Assembly (NCBI GenBank): GCA_018136815.1
Contig: CM030945.1
Location: 37,811-101,810, forward strand
Length of the DNA stretch: 64,000 nucleotides
Direction: 5' to 3'
Origin: Isochrysis galbana
Lineage: Eukaryota; Haptophyta; Isochrysidales; Isochrysidaceae
The position numbers were made by a program, and so were the translations under genes. Below, in pieces: positions 31,789 through 42,043 of this stretch; the first letter of the stretch is position 1, and every line of letters starts with the position of its first letter. Under the pieces are notes generated by a model, which ran no database searches, was not told the DNA's origin, and worked only from the letters and a program-made list of their open reading frames with translations.

Positions 31789-32549
31789 GCACGCACCACA
31801 GCTCTATTACTCGATGCAGAGCACAACCTCACACAAATGCGTACACACCTGGTAAACGTGTCTTGAGCCCGACTATTTGGATCTGGAAATGGGAAAGAGA
31901 ATCACGGTTCAAGCTCTCTCGGCCTCTCGCTGATCGCCTCAATGCGGCTTTCTCCTAGTCTCGGCCATGAAGGACTCGTGGCTTGGATGTGGTTTAAAAA
32001 TTCAAGGAGCATATGGCCCTGGCGCTGAAATTTCGACATGGCCGGAGGCCGCTGTGTTGCCTTGGTGGCAGGCACCATGCCTCTCCCCACATAGTCCAGG
32101 ATGTGAAATCCAGGTGGCAGCAGAGTTGTATTCTACCACACAGCGTCCATCGACAGACTGACGGCTGTCCATGCTCGTCGACTATGGATTTTGGCTATGG
32201 TCATTCATGGAAGTCTCAGCACGAGTGTGAGCAATTTCTTTCTCTTTGTGCCCAATTGCTGCAGTCATGCTACTGGCTCGCATTTGACTTTTGTTTTTGC
32301 GACGTGTGGTCGGGGTTCGGGTGTGTGGTGGTGTGAGTGGTGATCTACTACAGGAAGTGTGAAGCTCACCCAAGCCCCATGATCGTAGTAGACATTGTAC
32401 TGCTCATCGTGCGCCCTGGCAATAGCCATGATGCCCCGTGTTGTTGTTGTGTTGCTGTGCGTGTGGGCCTCATCCGCTGCTGTGTGCACATGAGCCTTTC
32501 CACTAAGCCGAGGCCGGCCGTGGCTCTTCGCGCATCCACCACTGCGAAC
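31789..32549. other. Intergenic, no feature recognised
   Basis: No conserved frame or repeat is seen between the thioredoxin gene and the left end of the TIR element. Confidence 0.5.
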
Positions 32550-32769
32550 TGAAGTCGCGTTCCGTCAAAAGAGGGCCAGGTTATTATTTTTTTTCACCCA
32601 GATGTGCATGTTTTCTTTTTCAACCAGTCTCCATTGTATTATTTGAGTACAGCTAACGTTATGTACGAAAACGCTAAGCGGACACAAAACACCATTTCAC
32701 TACAGACGCCCCTTCCTCCATACACCTGAGCACAGACACTTTGGTCTAGTGCCGTGACACATGCTGAGG

Positions 32770-33300
32770 TATCGCCCCCCCCCCCCGCGGGAACGCCGTG
32801 CGTGCGCATGGAAGTTTCCACACGCCGTCCCCATGCGCATAAAAGATGATGAGATTTCGCTCGGGCCCCCCGCGGGGACGCCGTGCGTGCGCATGGAAGT
32901 TTCCACACACCGTCCCCGATGCGCAGAAAAGATGATGAGATTTCTCTCACCCCCCGCGGGGACGCCGTGCGTGCGCATGGAAGTTTCCCACACGCCGTCA
33001 CCGATGAAATGAGAATTTATCTCGGCCCCCCCGGCGGGGACGCCGTGCGTGCGCATGGAAGTTTCCACACGCCGTCACCGATGAAAAGATGCGCATGGTG
33101 AGAATTTAGCTCGGGCCCCCCGGCGGGGACGCCGTGCGTGCGCATGGAAGTTTCCACACGCCGTCACCGATGAAAAGATGCGCATGGTGAGAATTTAGCT
33201 CGGGCCCCCCGGCGGGGACGTCGTGCGTGCGCATGGAAGTTTCCACACGCCGTCACCGATGAAAAGATGCGCATGATGAGAATTTATCTCGGGCCCCCTA
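32770..33300 (-). repeat. Six ~82-88 bp tandem units at the 3' side of the Fanzor-like gene
   Basis: Units recur with CGCCGTGCGTGCGCATGGAA starting near 32790, 32878, 32961, 33041, 33130 and (CGTCG variant) 33218, each followed by GTTTCCACACGCCGTC, a CGATGAAAAGATG-type stretch and GAGAATTT(A/C)(G/T)CTCGG. The spacer parts are conserved too, so this is a tandem array, not CRISPR. It lies between the gene's 3' end and the element terminus, where TnpB/Fanzor guide RNAs are normally encoded. Confidence 0.85.
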
Positions 33301-33422
33301 CCGGTGCGTTTTGGGGCGGCTCTGTCTTGAGCAAATTTCAGAATGAGCCTTTCAAAAATATGAGATAGTTTCATTTCACATGTAATAAACTCACGAAATA
33401 GTTTCGTTACACGTCTATAACG

Positions 33423-33725
33423 TTAGGGCCAACGTCTTGGTTGAGGACGGCGGCTGAGCGCTGCATGCAGCGCTTCAACATCCCAACCAGTTTTCTCCAT
33501 ATGTTTCAGTATATTTCCGCGTGACCAGCCTGAGTCATGTTGATGCGTGTCGAACACCGACACCATGTGGTCCTTGTACAATTTGTAGTCCGTTAATTGT
33601 CTAGTGTCCCACCCATCCGCCCGCATTCCCATCAATATTTGCGGTTTTACATCCCTCAGCTGCGGCCCATAGTACCCCGCTTGCCGGCGGGTGTACTCAT
33701 CGAAAATTGTTGTGCGCGGATACAT
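33423..33725 (-). CDS. Small ORF downstream of the Fanzor-like gene
   Basis: 100 residues from an ATG: MYPRTTIFDEYTRRQAGYYG, then GWDTRQLTDYKLYKDHMVSV and DVEALHAALSRR. Not low complexity and codon-like, so probably expressed or recently so. No family recognised. It may be a second element-encoded protein or, through splicing or frameshift, the C-terminus of the upstream protein (IFDEY is vaguely like the Fanzor C-terminal vDEyRTS block, but without the Cys pairs). Confidence 0.45.
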   Translation of the reverse strand: MYPRTTIFDEYTRRQAGYYGPQLRDVKPQILMGMRADGWDTRQLTDYKLYKDHMVSVFDTHQHDSGWSRGNILKHMEKTGWDVEALHAALSRRPQPRRWP

Positions 33726-33781
33726 CTTCGCCTAGAGACGTGTGACGAAAATATTTTGAGAGGTGGGACGACCAAGATTTC

Positions 33782-35710
33782 TCAGGACCGCGCCTCCCAC
33801 GTTAGAGACACTGGGCGTGCACAAGCCTCTCCACTGGCGCCACCGGGCTGCAATTCTGTCGCCACTGGGGGAGTTGCTCGGTGCACGTGGCGCAAGCGCG
33901 GCCATTCCTGGCAAGCCTGTCCTCTTCGTACACCTCCCGTCCGCCACGGAAGGCGAACAACACCGAGGCGACGTTTGGGACAGTCTTGTGCGGACGGCGC
34001 AGCGCACGCGCCGCTGAGATGACAAAGTTTTGGGCATTCGAGAGGTCGTAGCGCGTCGCCCGCTATGCGAGCCAGCGCACTCATCGCCTTCCGGGTTTCA
34101 CACCATCGATCCATTGAACGCTGAGGATGCAAGAGATGCGAGGTGAACGTGGAAAACCCCCCAAGGAGATGGAAGAGGTAATCCTGGAAGGTCTCACTAT
34201 TGGCTGTCTTCTTCCTGCACATCCGCAGTTCCTCAACAAGTACGTCATACGATCGATTCCTTTGTCGAGCACCGACGATTCTGGCTTCCCAGCGCTTGGT
34301 TCCCACGTAGTCCACCCATTCTTTGGAAGAAATTTCCCAAAAAACGGCTTTTGGCTCACCTGCAACGAGCTCCGCAAGCTTCGTCGCGTTAGCGCATCGC
34401 GACAAAGGAGCTGAGGCAATCTGCAGTTTCTTCTTGATGCCCGGGTCGATGGCTATGAGCTTGACATCTGCATCTGCTTGACAGCTGATATCATGACGCC
34501 ATTGGTGGTCTCGATACACCCCACGGTCCGTATCCTCCAATTGAAGCCTTTCTGATGGAGCATCCCAGTTGTAGTTGGCGACCGATAGACCGTCAATGTT
34601 AGGTGCCTTTTTGGCAACCCCAGATGCAAATGTGACCGCGAGTCGAACTCCATCAGTTGAAAGGCGGATGGGAACCCAATTTTTTCTCCATCCATACTTC
34701 TCACTGGAGCCCCCGAAGGCAGAACGCTTCAGCAGCAAGTCCAAAAGTGCCGCTTCGGTGCAGCGGTGAGAGTGCAACTCAGACTGCAGTATCTCTTTCT
34801 GTATACCGATTGAATTGCCACTAGACTGTTTTAGGCGGCGCCCCTCGCGATACACTCCTTGCAAATGAGCGACTTCGTCTGTGAGATCTTCGTAGTTGTA
34901 TGTCGCCAGGGAATGCGGAGCGCACAGAGAGTCACGAGCTTCTTCGGCAATGGAAGAGACCCACTGTAGCATGAATGTCGCCAGTGCTGTTCCTTCGTAC
35001 TGCACGATACGCCGTTTGCATGAAGGAAGTGGAAGCAGAGAAAATGCTTTCGGAAGCTTGATATTCGCCGCGTCCCAAGCCCGCAGATTCCGCTTCTTGC
35101 GCTGCTTGGTTTCTTCAGCGTCACCAGAATGCAAGTGATACGCAGCACACCAGTCCTCTGCCCAGCACGAGTAACGGCGAGCATGAGGAAACACATCAAC
35201 GAGGTTACGCGAACCAAAATCATTGCCCCCGAGTAACTGTTTTTCCTCACCCGCAATTTCGATCGCAAGATCGACAAGTTCTTGGTCTGATTCCAGGTGA
35301 GCCTGCAACTCTTTCACACTCTTCAACATGGAGGTAGCGGAGAGGGGACTAGCCATGCATACGTGGAGAGAGGAGGTTGCCAATTCAAGCGGAATCGCGG
35401 TTACTGCATGCGAGGGTCCCAACTCCTTCAGTAATTGAACGAGAGCGTATCCGATATATCGTGTACCTCCGTGAATAATTCCGCGTCGGTGCATTTGTTC
35501 TTCAGCAAAGCGGTTGAGCATGTGAACGCGCGTGCGTTTCCAGATAAAACCGCTATCGCCCTTGAGATGCAAAGTCGTGGCACGCTGGAGCTCTGCAGAA
35601 GCGTTGTCTCTCATTTGGAAAGGCACTGGAGCGGGGAGCACCCACTCCGCTTCTTGCTCTTGCTTTTCTTGCTCGGATGCGCTGTACAATGCTCCATTGT
35701 AGCGTCTCAA
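33782..35710 (-). CDS. Fanzor/TnpB-like RNA-guided nuclease homologue
   Basis: About 642 residues; the frame stays open upstream to ~35850 without an ATG (first internal ATG 35614), so the true N-terminus may be spliced or lost. Family-like blocks in order: KAFSLLPLPSCKRRIVQYEG (Fanzor F-x-LLP block), NWVPIRLSTDGVRLAVTFAS (TDG block) near residue 350, and KLIAIDPGIKKKLQIASAPL with the RuvC-I Asp near residue 419. A basic SMDRWCETRKAMSAL helix follows. The expected RuvC-II Glu and C-terminal zinc-finger/RuvC-III blocks are not clear; the last ~80 residues (from CPKLCHLSG) look out of frame, so a frameshift or intron near 34040 is likely. Family assignment is by motif pattern only. Confidence 0.6.
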   Translation of the reverse strand: MRRYNGALYSASEQEKQEQEAEWVLPAPVPFQMRDNASAELQRATTLHLKGDSGFIWKRTRVHMLNRFAEEQMHRRGIIHGGTRYIGYALVQLLKELGPSHAVTAIPLELATSSLHVCMASPLSATSMLKSVKELQAHLESDQELVDLAIEIAGEEKQLLGGNDFGSRNLVDVFPHARRYSCWAEDWCAAYHLHSGDAEETKQRKKRNLRAWDAANIKLPKAFSLLPLPSCKRRIVQYEGTALATFMLQWVSSIAEEARDSLCAPHSLATYNYEDLTDEVAHLQGVYREGRRLKQSSGNSIGIQKEILQSELHSHRCTEAALLDLLLKRSAFGGSSEKYGWRKNWVPIRLSTDGVRLAVTFASGVAKKAPNIDGLSVANYNWDAPSERLQLEDTDRGVYRDHQWRHDISCQADADVKLIAIDPGIKKKLQIASAPLSRCANATKLAELVAGEPKAVFWEISSKEWVDYVGTKRWEARIVGARQRNRSYDVLVEELRMCRKKTANSETFQDYLFHLLGGFSTFTSHLLHPQRSMDRWCETRKAMSALARIAGDALRPLECPKLCHLSGACAAPSAQDCPKRRLGVVRLPWRTGGVRRGQACQEWPRLRHVHRATPPVATELQPGGASGEACARPVSLTWEARS

Positions 35711-35853
35711 GAAAGCTCGAACGTCATGCTGGTTGGACTTTCCGTCGAAGGCAGACCAGATTTGATCATAGAACGTTTTCCAAGCACTTGATGAAGAAGA
35801 CGCGGAGAGCTCAACAGGAAGCTGTTGATCGAGGCACCTTCCTGGAAGTTGCT

Positions 35854-36400
35854 ATGCGCACGCACGGCGCCCCCGCGGGGGGGCCGATGCACATCGCGCC
35901 GTGCCCGTGCGCGGCGTGCACATTGTGATTGCAAGCCATCACAGGTGCTGCGTAGCGAAACATCTCTTATATTGCACGTTTACGTAATTGTGCGCCATAG
36001 GCGGCACGCAGAGGGAAAAAGTCGACATGCGCACGCACGGCGTCTCCGCGGGGGGGCCGATGCACATCGCGCCGTGCCCATGCGCGGCGTGCACCTTGTG
36101 ATTGCAAGTCATCACACGTGCTGCGTACCGAAACATCTCTTATATTGCACGTTTACGTAATTGTGCGCCTTAGGCGGCACGCAGAAAGAAAAATCGCCAT
36201 GCGCACGCACGGCGTCTCCGCGAGGGGGGGTGGGCACCGCGCCATGCCCAATGCGCACGGCGTGCACAGTGGTGCTCAGTGGATACTATTCATTAAACTG
36301 CATGTTTGTGAAGGTGTCGGCCTCATATGAAAAGCGGTTATGCGCACGCACGGCGTCCCCGCGGGGGAACATGCACCGCGGGAAAGGCAGAGAAAGTTGT
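35854..36400 (+). repeat. Four tandem units at the right side of the TIR element
   Basis: ATGCGCACGCACGGCG starts at 35854, 36027, 36199 and 36340. The first two units are ~173 bp and share a GCGTGCAC block, a TTGCACGTTTACGTAATTGT block and GGCGGCACGCAGA. The GC motif is the inverted counterpart of that in the left array. Confidence 0.85.
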
Positions 36401-36507
36401 TATCCCCACGCAGTGCTAGCCCTTATTTTACTTCAAATAACTGTGGACATTTGATCGCTCAATTCGACTGATGTCCCACAATTGACGGAACGACACCTTG
36501 GCCTGTT

Positions 36508-36660
36508 GCTTGTTGCGGGGGCCTTGTCATGAAGCGGGCCAAGGGGGCGCCAAGCGGATGCTTGCCGCTGCTGCTTGTTGCGGGGGCCTTGTCATGAAGC
36601 GGGCCAAGGGGGCGCCTTGGCCGTGGGCTTGGCGCGAGCGGCAAGCATCCGCTTGGCGCC
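36508..36660. repeat. 44 bp direct repeat with a 24 bp inverted repeat
   Basis: 36508-36551 and 36573-36616 are identical (GGGGGCCTTGTCATGAAGCG core). 36546-36569 and 36637-36660 are perfect inverted copies (core AAGCGGATGCTTGCCGCT), able to form a large hairpin just outside the TIR element. 36661-37043 holds no recognised gene. Confidence 0.85.
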
Positions 36661-37043
36661 AGCAACCGGCAAGCCCGCGGCCTTTGCCGTACGCCTTGGG
36701 CTAGGGGGGCGTGAGCGGAGCGAATCGGCAGCACTTGGAGCCTCAGGTAGTGCGCAGGTCGATTGAGGGGTGGGGTGGGGAAGGGGGCAGGCCGATAGGC
36801 CCCTAAGGCCCCAAGGGAAGCCCATGATTAGAAGTTAAAAGGAGTGTTTGAACGCGCCCGGAATCGTGAACAGGCAGCGCGCGCATGTAGCACTTAACTA
36901 ACGCTACCGATCACACCCGGTGTCGTTGCTCGTCACCGGAAGACGATAGCGCGCACATACCGCGACGCCGTCATTTTTTTTGTCAAGGTGAACGACAAAG
37001 TGCCCCCTGGGGATGGGTGCCAGTCGCCGCCGTTTGGGGCAAC

Positions 37044-38203
37044 TCAAGGTGCTTTGGTGGCCACGGCAAGGACGAATCTGTTGGGCCCAATCTTCGCAGC
37101 TCCGCCTGCCGCACTTGCACCTGCCGCACCGGTGGCTGCTTGCTGCTTGCGATCCACATCTGGATCCCAATAGTAGTGAGGCATCTTAGAGAGGAAGAGC
37201 GGCTTGGCTTTTGCATGCCCATCGGGGATCTCGTCCAGCTTCTCCTTCGCTAGCATCGTGCCTAGCGCATACTGTACAAGGCGGAAGGCACACAACGCGG
37301 TCAATCACGAGTTGCCCTGCGCAGGCTCCTCGCGGAGGATGTGCCGTGCTCAGAAGAGATTTCCGGCCAGCATCAACAAGTTCAGCGATGAACTCGATCG
37401 CTGTCACTCCAGTCGTGCGATTGCGGAGCATTCGGCGTGTAGCGCACCTGGAATTCAGGGTTGTCACCCAGGTCGAACGGGTAAGCACCCACGGAGAACT
37501 CTGTCTGAGCGAAGCCCGCATCCTTGAGCATGCCGTCGAAGAGGCCGTCGGGTGCGAGAACGAGCGGGTTGATGGCCGGTGGAGGTGGCGTGAAGCCGAG
37601 GACGCCCGTCATTGTGTCACGAAGGAGGCTCATCATCGCCAATTCCGTCCAGTATGTTGCAAACAGCTTGCCTCCCGGCTTGAGCACTCGGTACGTTTCC
37701 CTCAGGGCGCGCTCCTTGTCTTCGGGGAACATGTACACGTAGCACGCCGTCACGGCGTCGAACGATTCGTCCTCGTACCGTGAGAGATCCTGTGCGTCGA
37801 CCTGCGAGAATTGGACATTCGGCAGACCGCTCATGCGTGCCCTCGCCTTGTTGAGCATATCGTCCGATGGATCTGTAGCGCAGACGGAGACGGCTGGCAT
37901 ACTTTTCGCGATCATGTTGGCTGGCTCGCCTGGTCCTGTGCCGAGGTCAAGCACCCTTCCGCCCTGTGCGAGAGAGGGGAGAGAGCTCTCCATCGCAGAG
38001 ATGATCTTCTTCCACGGCCCTCGCTCGTGCATGTGCTGCTCAAACATGCGGCTGTATAGGGCGGAGACCTCGCCGTCGAAGGCTGCTGGCGCGCCGGACG
38101 AGAGCATCGCTGCGCGGCCGCTGCGCGAGAGCGCGGGCAGCGCCGCCACTAGCGCGCCGCGCCGCAGGAGCAGAGAGGGCGCGCTGATTGCGCCGAGCGG
38201 CAT
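37044..38203 (-). CDS. SAM-dependent class I methyltransferase, organelle-type leader
   Basis: Two exons, 38203-37448 and 37271-37044, with a 176 bp GT-AG intron in phase; 327 residues. MPLGAISAPSLLLRRGALVA is a likely transit peptide. Methyltransferase motif I is GGRVLDLGTGPGEPANMIAK, motif II VSVCATDPSDDMLNKARARM, then VQFSQVDAQDLSRYEDESFD (acidic post-II) and REVLKPGG-like ETYRVLKPGGKLFATYW. The C-terminal strand KIGPNRFVLAVATKAP lies in exon 2. It resembles UbiE/methyltransf_11 enzymes acting on small molecules; the acceptor is unknown. Confidence 0.88.
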
Positions 38204-38439
38204 CGATCTCGGCTCGCTCGGCCGCGGTGTCGGCGGCCGGAGGGGGGAAGAGGAGGCGGAGCGGAGAATAATGAGAGGCGACAGCGTGAGAGGAGAGAGA
38301 GCAGGAGGAGAAAACCGAAAATAAACTAGTCAGAGGAGTACGAATATATCAATTGGAGGCAGTCGTCGGTCGGTCCCTTGATTCTGTTGTACTTCAAGGG
38401 TTGGTTCTTCAGCTTGCCCTTTTGATACAATAGGGTGCA

Positions 38440-38680
38440 TCAGAGTTTCATTGTTGTGTTAGTATAACCTTAGTGCTGCGGGACCGTAGCCCTTCGACGG
38501 CAACGGAGCCCCTACCCCGCGATGGCGATGGGGATGTGTGCGCGGTTGGCGCATGGCGCATGGTGCATGGCTCGTCCAGTGTCCAGTGTATGTGGTATGT
38601 GGCTAGGAATGCTAGCTAACAATATGGCATACGAATCTATAAGTTCTAACGTGGTATACCCCCGCCGAGAGGTCACCGCA
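38440..38680 (+). repeat. Second copy of dispersed repeat D
   Basis: Matches 8475-8690: GGCAACGGAGCCCCTACCCC, CGGTTGGCGCATGG, TTCTAACGTGGTATACCCCC and CGCCGAGAG. No ORF and no terminal structure seen. 38681-39002 holds nothing recognised. Confidence 0.7.
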
Positions 38681-39010
38681 GCCTCCATGACACTAGCGCG
38701 CGCGTCGACGCTCAAGGGTGCAACACACAACACATCATCGAATGGCGAATGGACTCGACAAATTCGATGAAAATTTTTCGTTCGAATTTGTGGCTACCGA
38801 GTCACCGAGTGCGAGTGCGCCACGCGTTCCTACAGCGGGTGGGACCTGGACAATATGGTCAGTCCACACAAATTCTTCAGTGGTGGCCAATGCCAGATTT
38901 GCAAGCATTCACCAGTTTAAGGTTTAAGGGTGGGAAGGACACTTTACCACATCGAATCACTCCAAGCACCCCTCACTTAGCTCTTAATTCTAGGTTCTAG
39001 GGCTGTGGGG

Positions 39011-39879
39011 CAGTGATGGGACGTCAGGTATCAGGTCATCAGGTTTCGCCAACCTGATACCTGATATCAGACCTGATATCAGCCTGATATAAGGTAGTAT
39101 AATCTTAGTACGTACGTTATAATGTCAGTATGTAACACTTCTAATTTATGACAACAATCAAAATCTAACCGCACATCAGCCGACTTACGAGTACTAGTAT
39201 ACGTACATAGAAATGGCCTCAATTACCGCGCACGACTTTCGCGCGGCCGGATCTCCCCGACGGCAGACCACTCGAAAGCATTGCCCTCGAGTCCGTCCGC
39301 CTCCACCGTTCCCCAGACTGTGGCCGTGGCCAGGGCGCCGTGCGGCATCGCCAACTCCTGCGCCATTTGACTTGGGGAGGGAGGGAGGGAGCGGTCTAGG
39401 AGCGGGCAGGGGAGGGGAGGGAGGGGAGGGAGGGGAGGGAAGAAGAGAGGGAAGGAGTGAGCGAGCGAGCGAGCGAGTGATCAAGGCAATGAGGGAGTAA
39501 GCGAGGGAGCGAGGGAGTGAGCAGGCGGCTAGGGAGACAGTGAGACGAGTGGTGAGTGGGACGAGGGATGCGAGAGAGGCGGGGCAGGCGCGGGCGACGA
39601 GGGGGTGAGGGAGGTGAAGGAGGGAGGGAGGGAACGGGCAAGGGACGGAGGGAGGCAAGGGAGGGAGGAGCGGGAGGAAGGAGAGAGGGAGCGAGCCGTG
39701 ACCGGGACTCTCCGCGCGCCTGCTGCGTCCTCTCGTGCGTGCGTACGGAGTTTTGTTTTTGTCCGTCGGTATGAGTTTTGTTTTTGCCCCCTACCTGATA
39801 CCTGATATCAGGTCGTCAGCTCCAAAGGACCTGTTATCATGGTATCAGGACCTGATATCAGCCTGACGTCCCATCACTG
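39011..39879. mobile_element. Non-autonomous hAT element with 8 bp TSD
   Basis: Perfect 8 bp duplication CTGTGGGG (39003-39010, 39880-39887). The termini are inverted, CAGTGATGGGACGTCAGG at both ends, followed by repeated (A/C)CTGATATCAGG motifs on both strands in the first and last ~100 bp. The 8 bp target repeat and CAGTG-type end are hallmarks of hAT elements. The inside is GA-rich simple sequence (39380-39480, 39600-39690) with no transposase. Confidence 0.88.
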
Positions 39880-39887
39880 CTGTGGGG

Positions 39888-40823
39888 GTGCCGTGCGACG
39901 AAAGCAACGGCAATCCGCTCTGCACCTGCACCACGGCGCCGGGCAGGACGATCCTCTTCGAATCCCCCCGGGCGCCATCATGCGGAAAGGTCATCCTGGG
40001 CCGCCATGGTCTCGCACAACTCGCTCAACACGAGCAGGAAGACTGCCATTGCTATTGCTATGGGAAAGATTCGATCTCAACGGTTCGAGATACTATCTCC
40101 GCCTCACATAACTGCCCGTCTTCCCCGCTTGTATCGTCGTAGAAAACTGCCTGCCTGCCTTCTCTGTCCCACGCCGCAGGCGATTTCCGGGAATCGCAGA
40201 GTGTCCCCCGCGCGGTCATATCGGGGATCCCAGCGCAAAAGGGAGTGCACATAGCAGCGTAGTAGAGCCACCTTCGAGAATTTTTTTATTACTCCCCACT
40301 TCCTCGAGCCGCTAGAGCCTAGGGGGAAATGGAACGTAGTCCGCACGGTCTCGCCCAATTTCAGCGCGGTCTCCCTAAAAAACAACATCTGAAGATTTTG
40401 GGCTACTCGCCTTCTAGGTCTAGGTTTCCCGGTCACTGACTGCTACGACACCGCCCTTATCTTCCCTCCCTCCACCTCCTCCCTTATTTCCCCCCTTCAT
40501 TCCTTTTTCTTCGGTTTCCCAGCGCTGTTTTCCTAAGGGCGCAACGACGCGACGACGCCACATTGCCACACGCCACACTCAAATAATGATTCACGATAGT
40601 TGATGATGATCTGTGACAGGTGATTCATGGTAAAGAACTGACAGCGCCGCCGTACCTCATATCAAATGATGGGTCAAATGTGTGTCACAAAAGCACAAAC
40701 ATCGAACGCCCACTGCATGCTTCGGGACGGCGTCGTGTCTGCACAACAAGCCCTATTGTCCGATGCACTTTCGTCTGAACCAGCCGGAAAGGCGAGGAGT
40801 ACGAGGGTGGCTTGCTACTTGCA
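39888..40823. other. Intergenic, no gene recognised
   Basis: A Cys-containing frame at 39882-40142 is unconvincing. 40377-40400 carries the dispersed ACATCTGAAGATTTTGGGCT motif, which here is followed by ACTCGCCTTCTAGGTCTAGG as at 59650-59700 (inverted). Confidence 0.4.
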
Positions 40824-41543
40824 TCACGTTGAGCCGCTCCTTGCTCCTCTCGGACTATGACAGGAGCGCTTGGGAGCCCGGAGGAAAGCGTTCATAAAGG
40901 TGGATGCAGAGCTTGTCGTCAGGGCGCCCTGTTCGTCGAAAAGCAGCGATGCCAAGCCGGCCAGTTTGGGCAGCTGCATCATCTCCAGGTCCTCTGGGGA
41001 TATCCGATCGAGCACGTAGTCAGCTACATCACCGCCGCGAGGGGGTCTACCGATTCCTATCCGCATGCGCCAGAAGCCGTCACCTATCACAGACCCGCAC
41101 GACTTGAGCCCATTGTGCCCGCCGCTGCTCCCCGCTAGCTTCACTTTGACCTTGCCGGGCGGTAGGTCGAGGTCGTCGTGAACAACAATAACGTTTTCTG
41201 TCGAGAGGCCAAACTGTTGCGTGAGCGCTCCGACCGCGCCGCCGCTGAGATTCATGTACGTGTTGGGGACGGCGACAGCGATGCGCACTTGCCCGAGCTT
41301 GCCGATCGCTAGCCTCGCGCTGACGGAGCCCTTCTGTGCGAGCGTGCAGCCCATCTGCGCTGCAATGGCCTCGACGGCTGCCTCACCCACGTTGTGGCGT
41401 GTGCCGCGGTAACGGTGGCCAGGGTTGGCAAGGCCAACAAGGAGGAAGTCTGGGGCATCGGCGGCGATGCACACCGGGCGCGCGGCGAAGAGCAGCTTGA
41501 ATGCGCGAGAGAAGCAGGCGAGGAGCCGAGAGTGCAGCCACAT
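40824..41543 (-). CDS. Peptidyl-tRNA hydrolase (bacterial Pth type), organellar
   Basis: 239 residues from MWLHSRLLACFSRAFKLLFA (ATG 41543), a likely mitochondrial or plastid presequence; the frame extended upstream is Gly-rich leader. Pth signatures are complete: LLVGLANPGHRYRGTRHNVG with the catalytic His, VPNTYMNLSGGAVGAL with the binding Asn, VVHDDLDLPPGKVKVK with the Asp, and SSGGHNGLKSCGSVIGDGFW. It recycles tRNA from stalled peptidyl-tRNA in an organelle. Full length. Confidence 0.95.
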   Translation of the reverse strand: MWLHSRLLACFSRAFKLLFAARPVCIAADAPDFLLVGLANPGHRYRGTRHNVGEAAVEAIAAQMGCTLAQKGSVSARLAIGKLGQVRIAVAVPNTYMNLSGGAVGALTQQFGLSTENVIVVHDDLDLPPGKVKVKLAGSSGGHNGLKSCGSVIGDGFWRMRIGIGRPPRGGDVADYVLDRISPEDLEMMQLPKLAGLASLLFDEQGALTTSSASTFMNAFLRAPKRSCHSPRGARSGST

Positions 41544-42043
41544 GGCCCCTGATTCCCCCGGCAGCTCTCGGAGGGAGAGGCGCCCACAGACTCCGCGATC
41601 TCGAGAGGAAGAAGAGAGAAGAAAAACAGTGGTGGGAGGTAGCAGCAGACCGTCTCGTCTCCCTCCCTGCTTCCCCCCTCCCTGCTTCCCCCCTCCCCCC
41701 CCTCCTACTCCCTGGTCCTCCTCTCTCCTCCTGGCTGGGCGGCCCCCTTTGGGGCACTCACTCGTCACGGGCTTCACCTCTCACAATGTGGAGAGAGACC
41801 GTAGGAAGAAGGAAGTGAGGGACGAGTACTTTACTCTAGTAAGATTTGAACGAACAGCGTATTTTTGGGGTTTGAGACGAGACTGACTACTGAAAAAGCC
41901 TTGGTTTCCCGCCAACTCCTGAGAGCGGGACGGCGCGGGCGGACGGGGGCGCATACTCGCACACATTTCACATTTCACTGCATCCACAGTGTCACTTCCC
42001 AAGTATCTGTAATTTTGTTATTTTGAGACACATTCGAGAGCTT

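Larger units (their letters stand above)
32550..36498. mobile_element. ~4 kb TIR DNA element carrying a Fanzor-like gene
   Basis: The left end GAAGTCGCGTTCCGTCAAAA and following bases (31 in all) recur exactly, inverted, at 59521-59551, which marks a family terminus. The right end, read inward, is AGGTGTCGTTCCGTCAATTG, related to the left end (GTCG, TTCCGTCAA) and shared with 26113-26172. Both subterminal regions hold tandem repeats built on ATGCGCACGCACGGCGTCCC in opposite orientations. Inside, on the minus strand, are a long Fanzor-like frame and a second ORF. No target duplication is visible at these boundaries, so the ends are provisional. Confidence 0.65.

Noticed and set aside
32770..33300. 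CRISPR-like array
   Set aside because: The stretches between the repeated cores are themselves conserved and the genome is eukaryotic; it is a tandem repeat.
39882..40142. Cys-containing small ORF
   Set aside because: No start context, no family, and it begins at the edge of the hAT target repeat; too weak to call.
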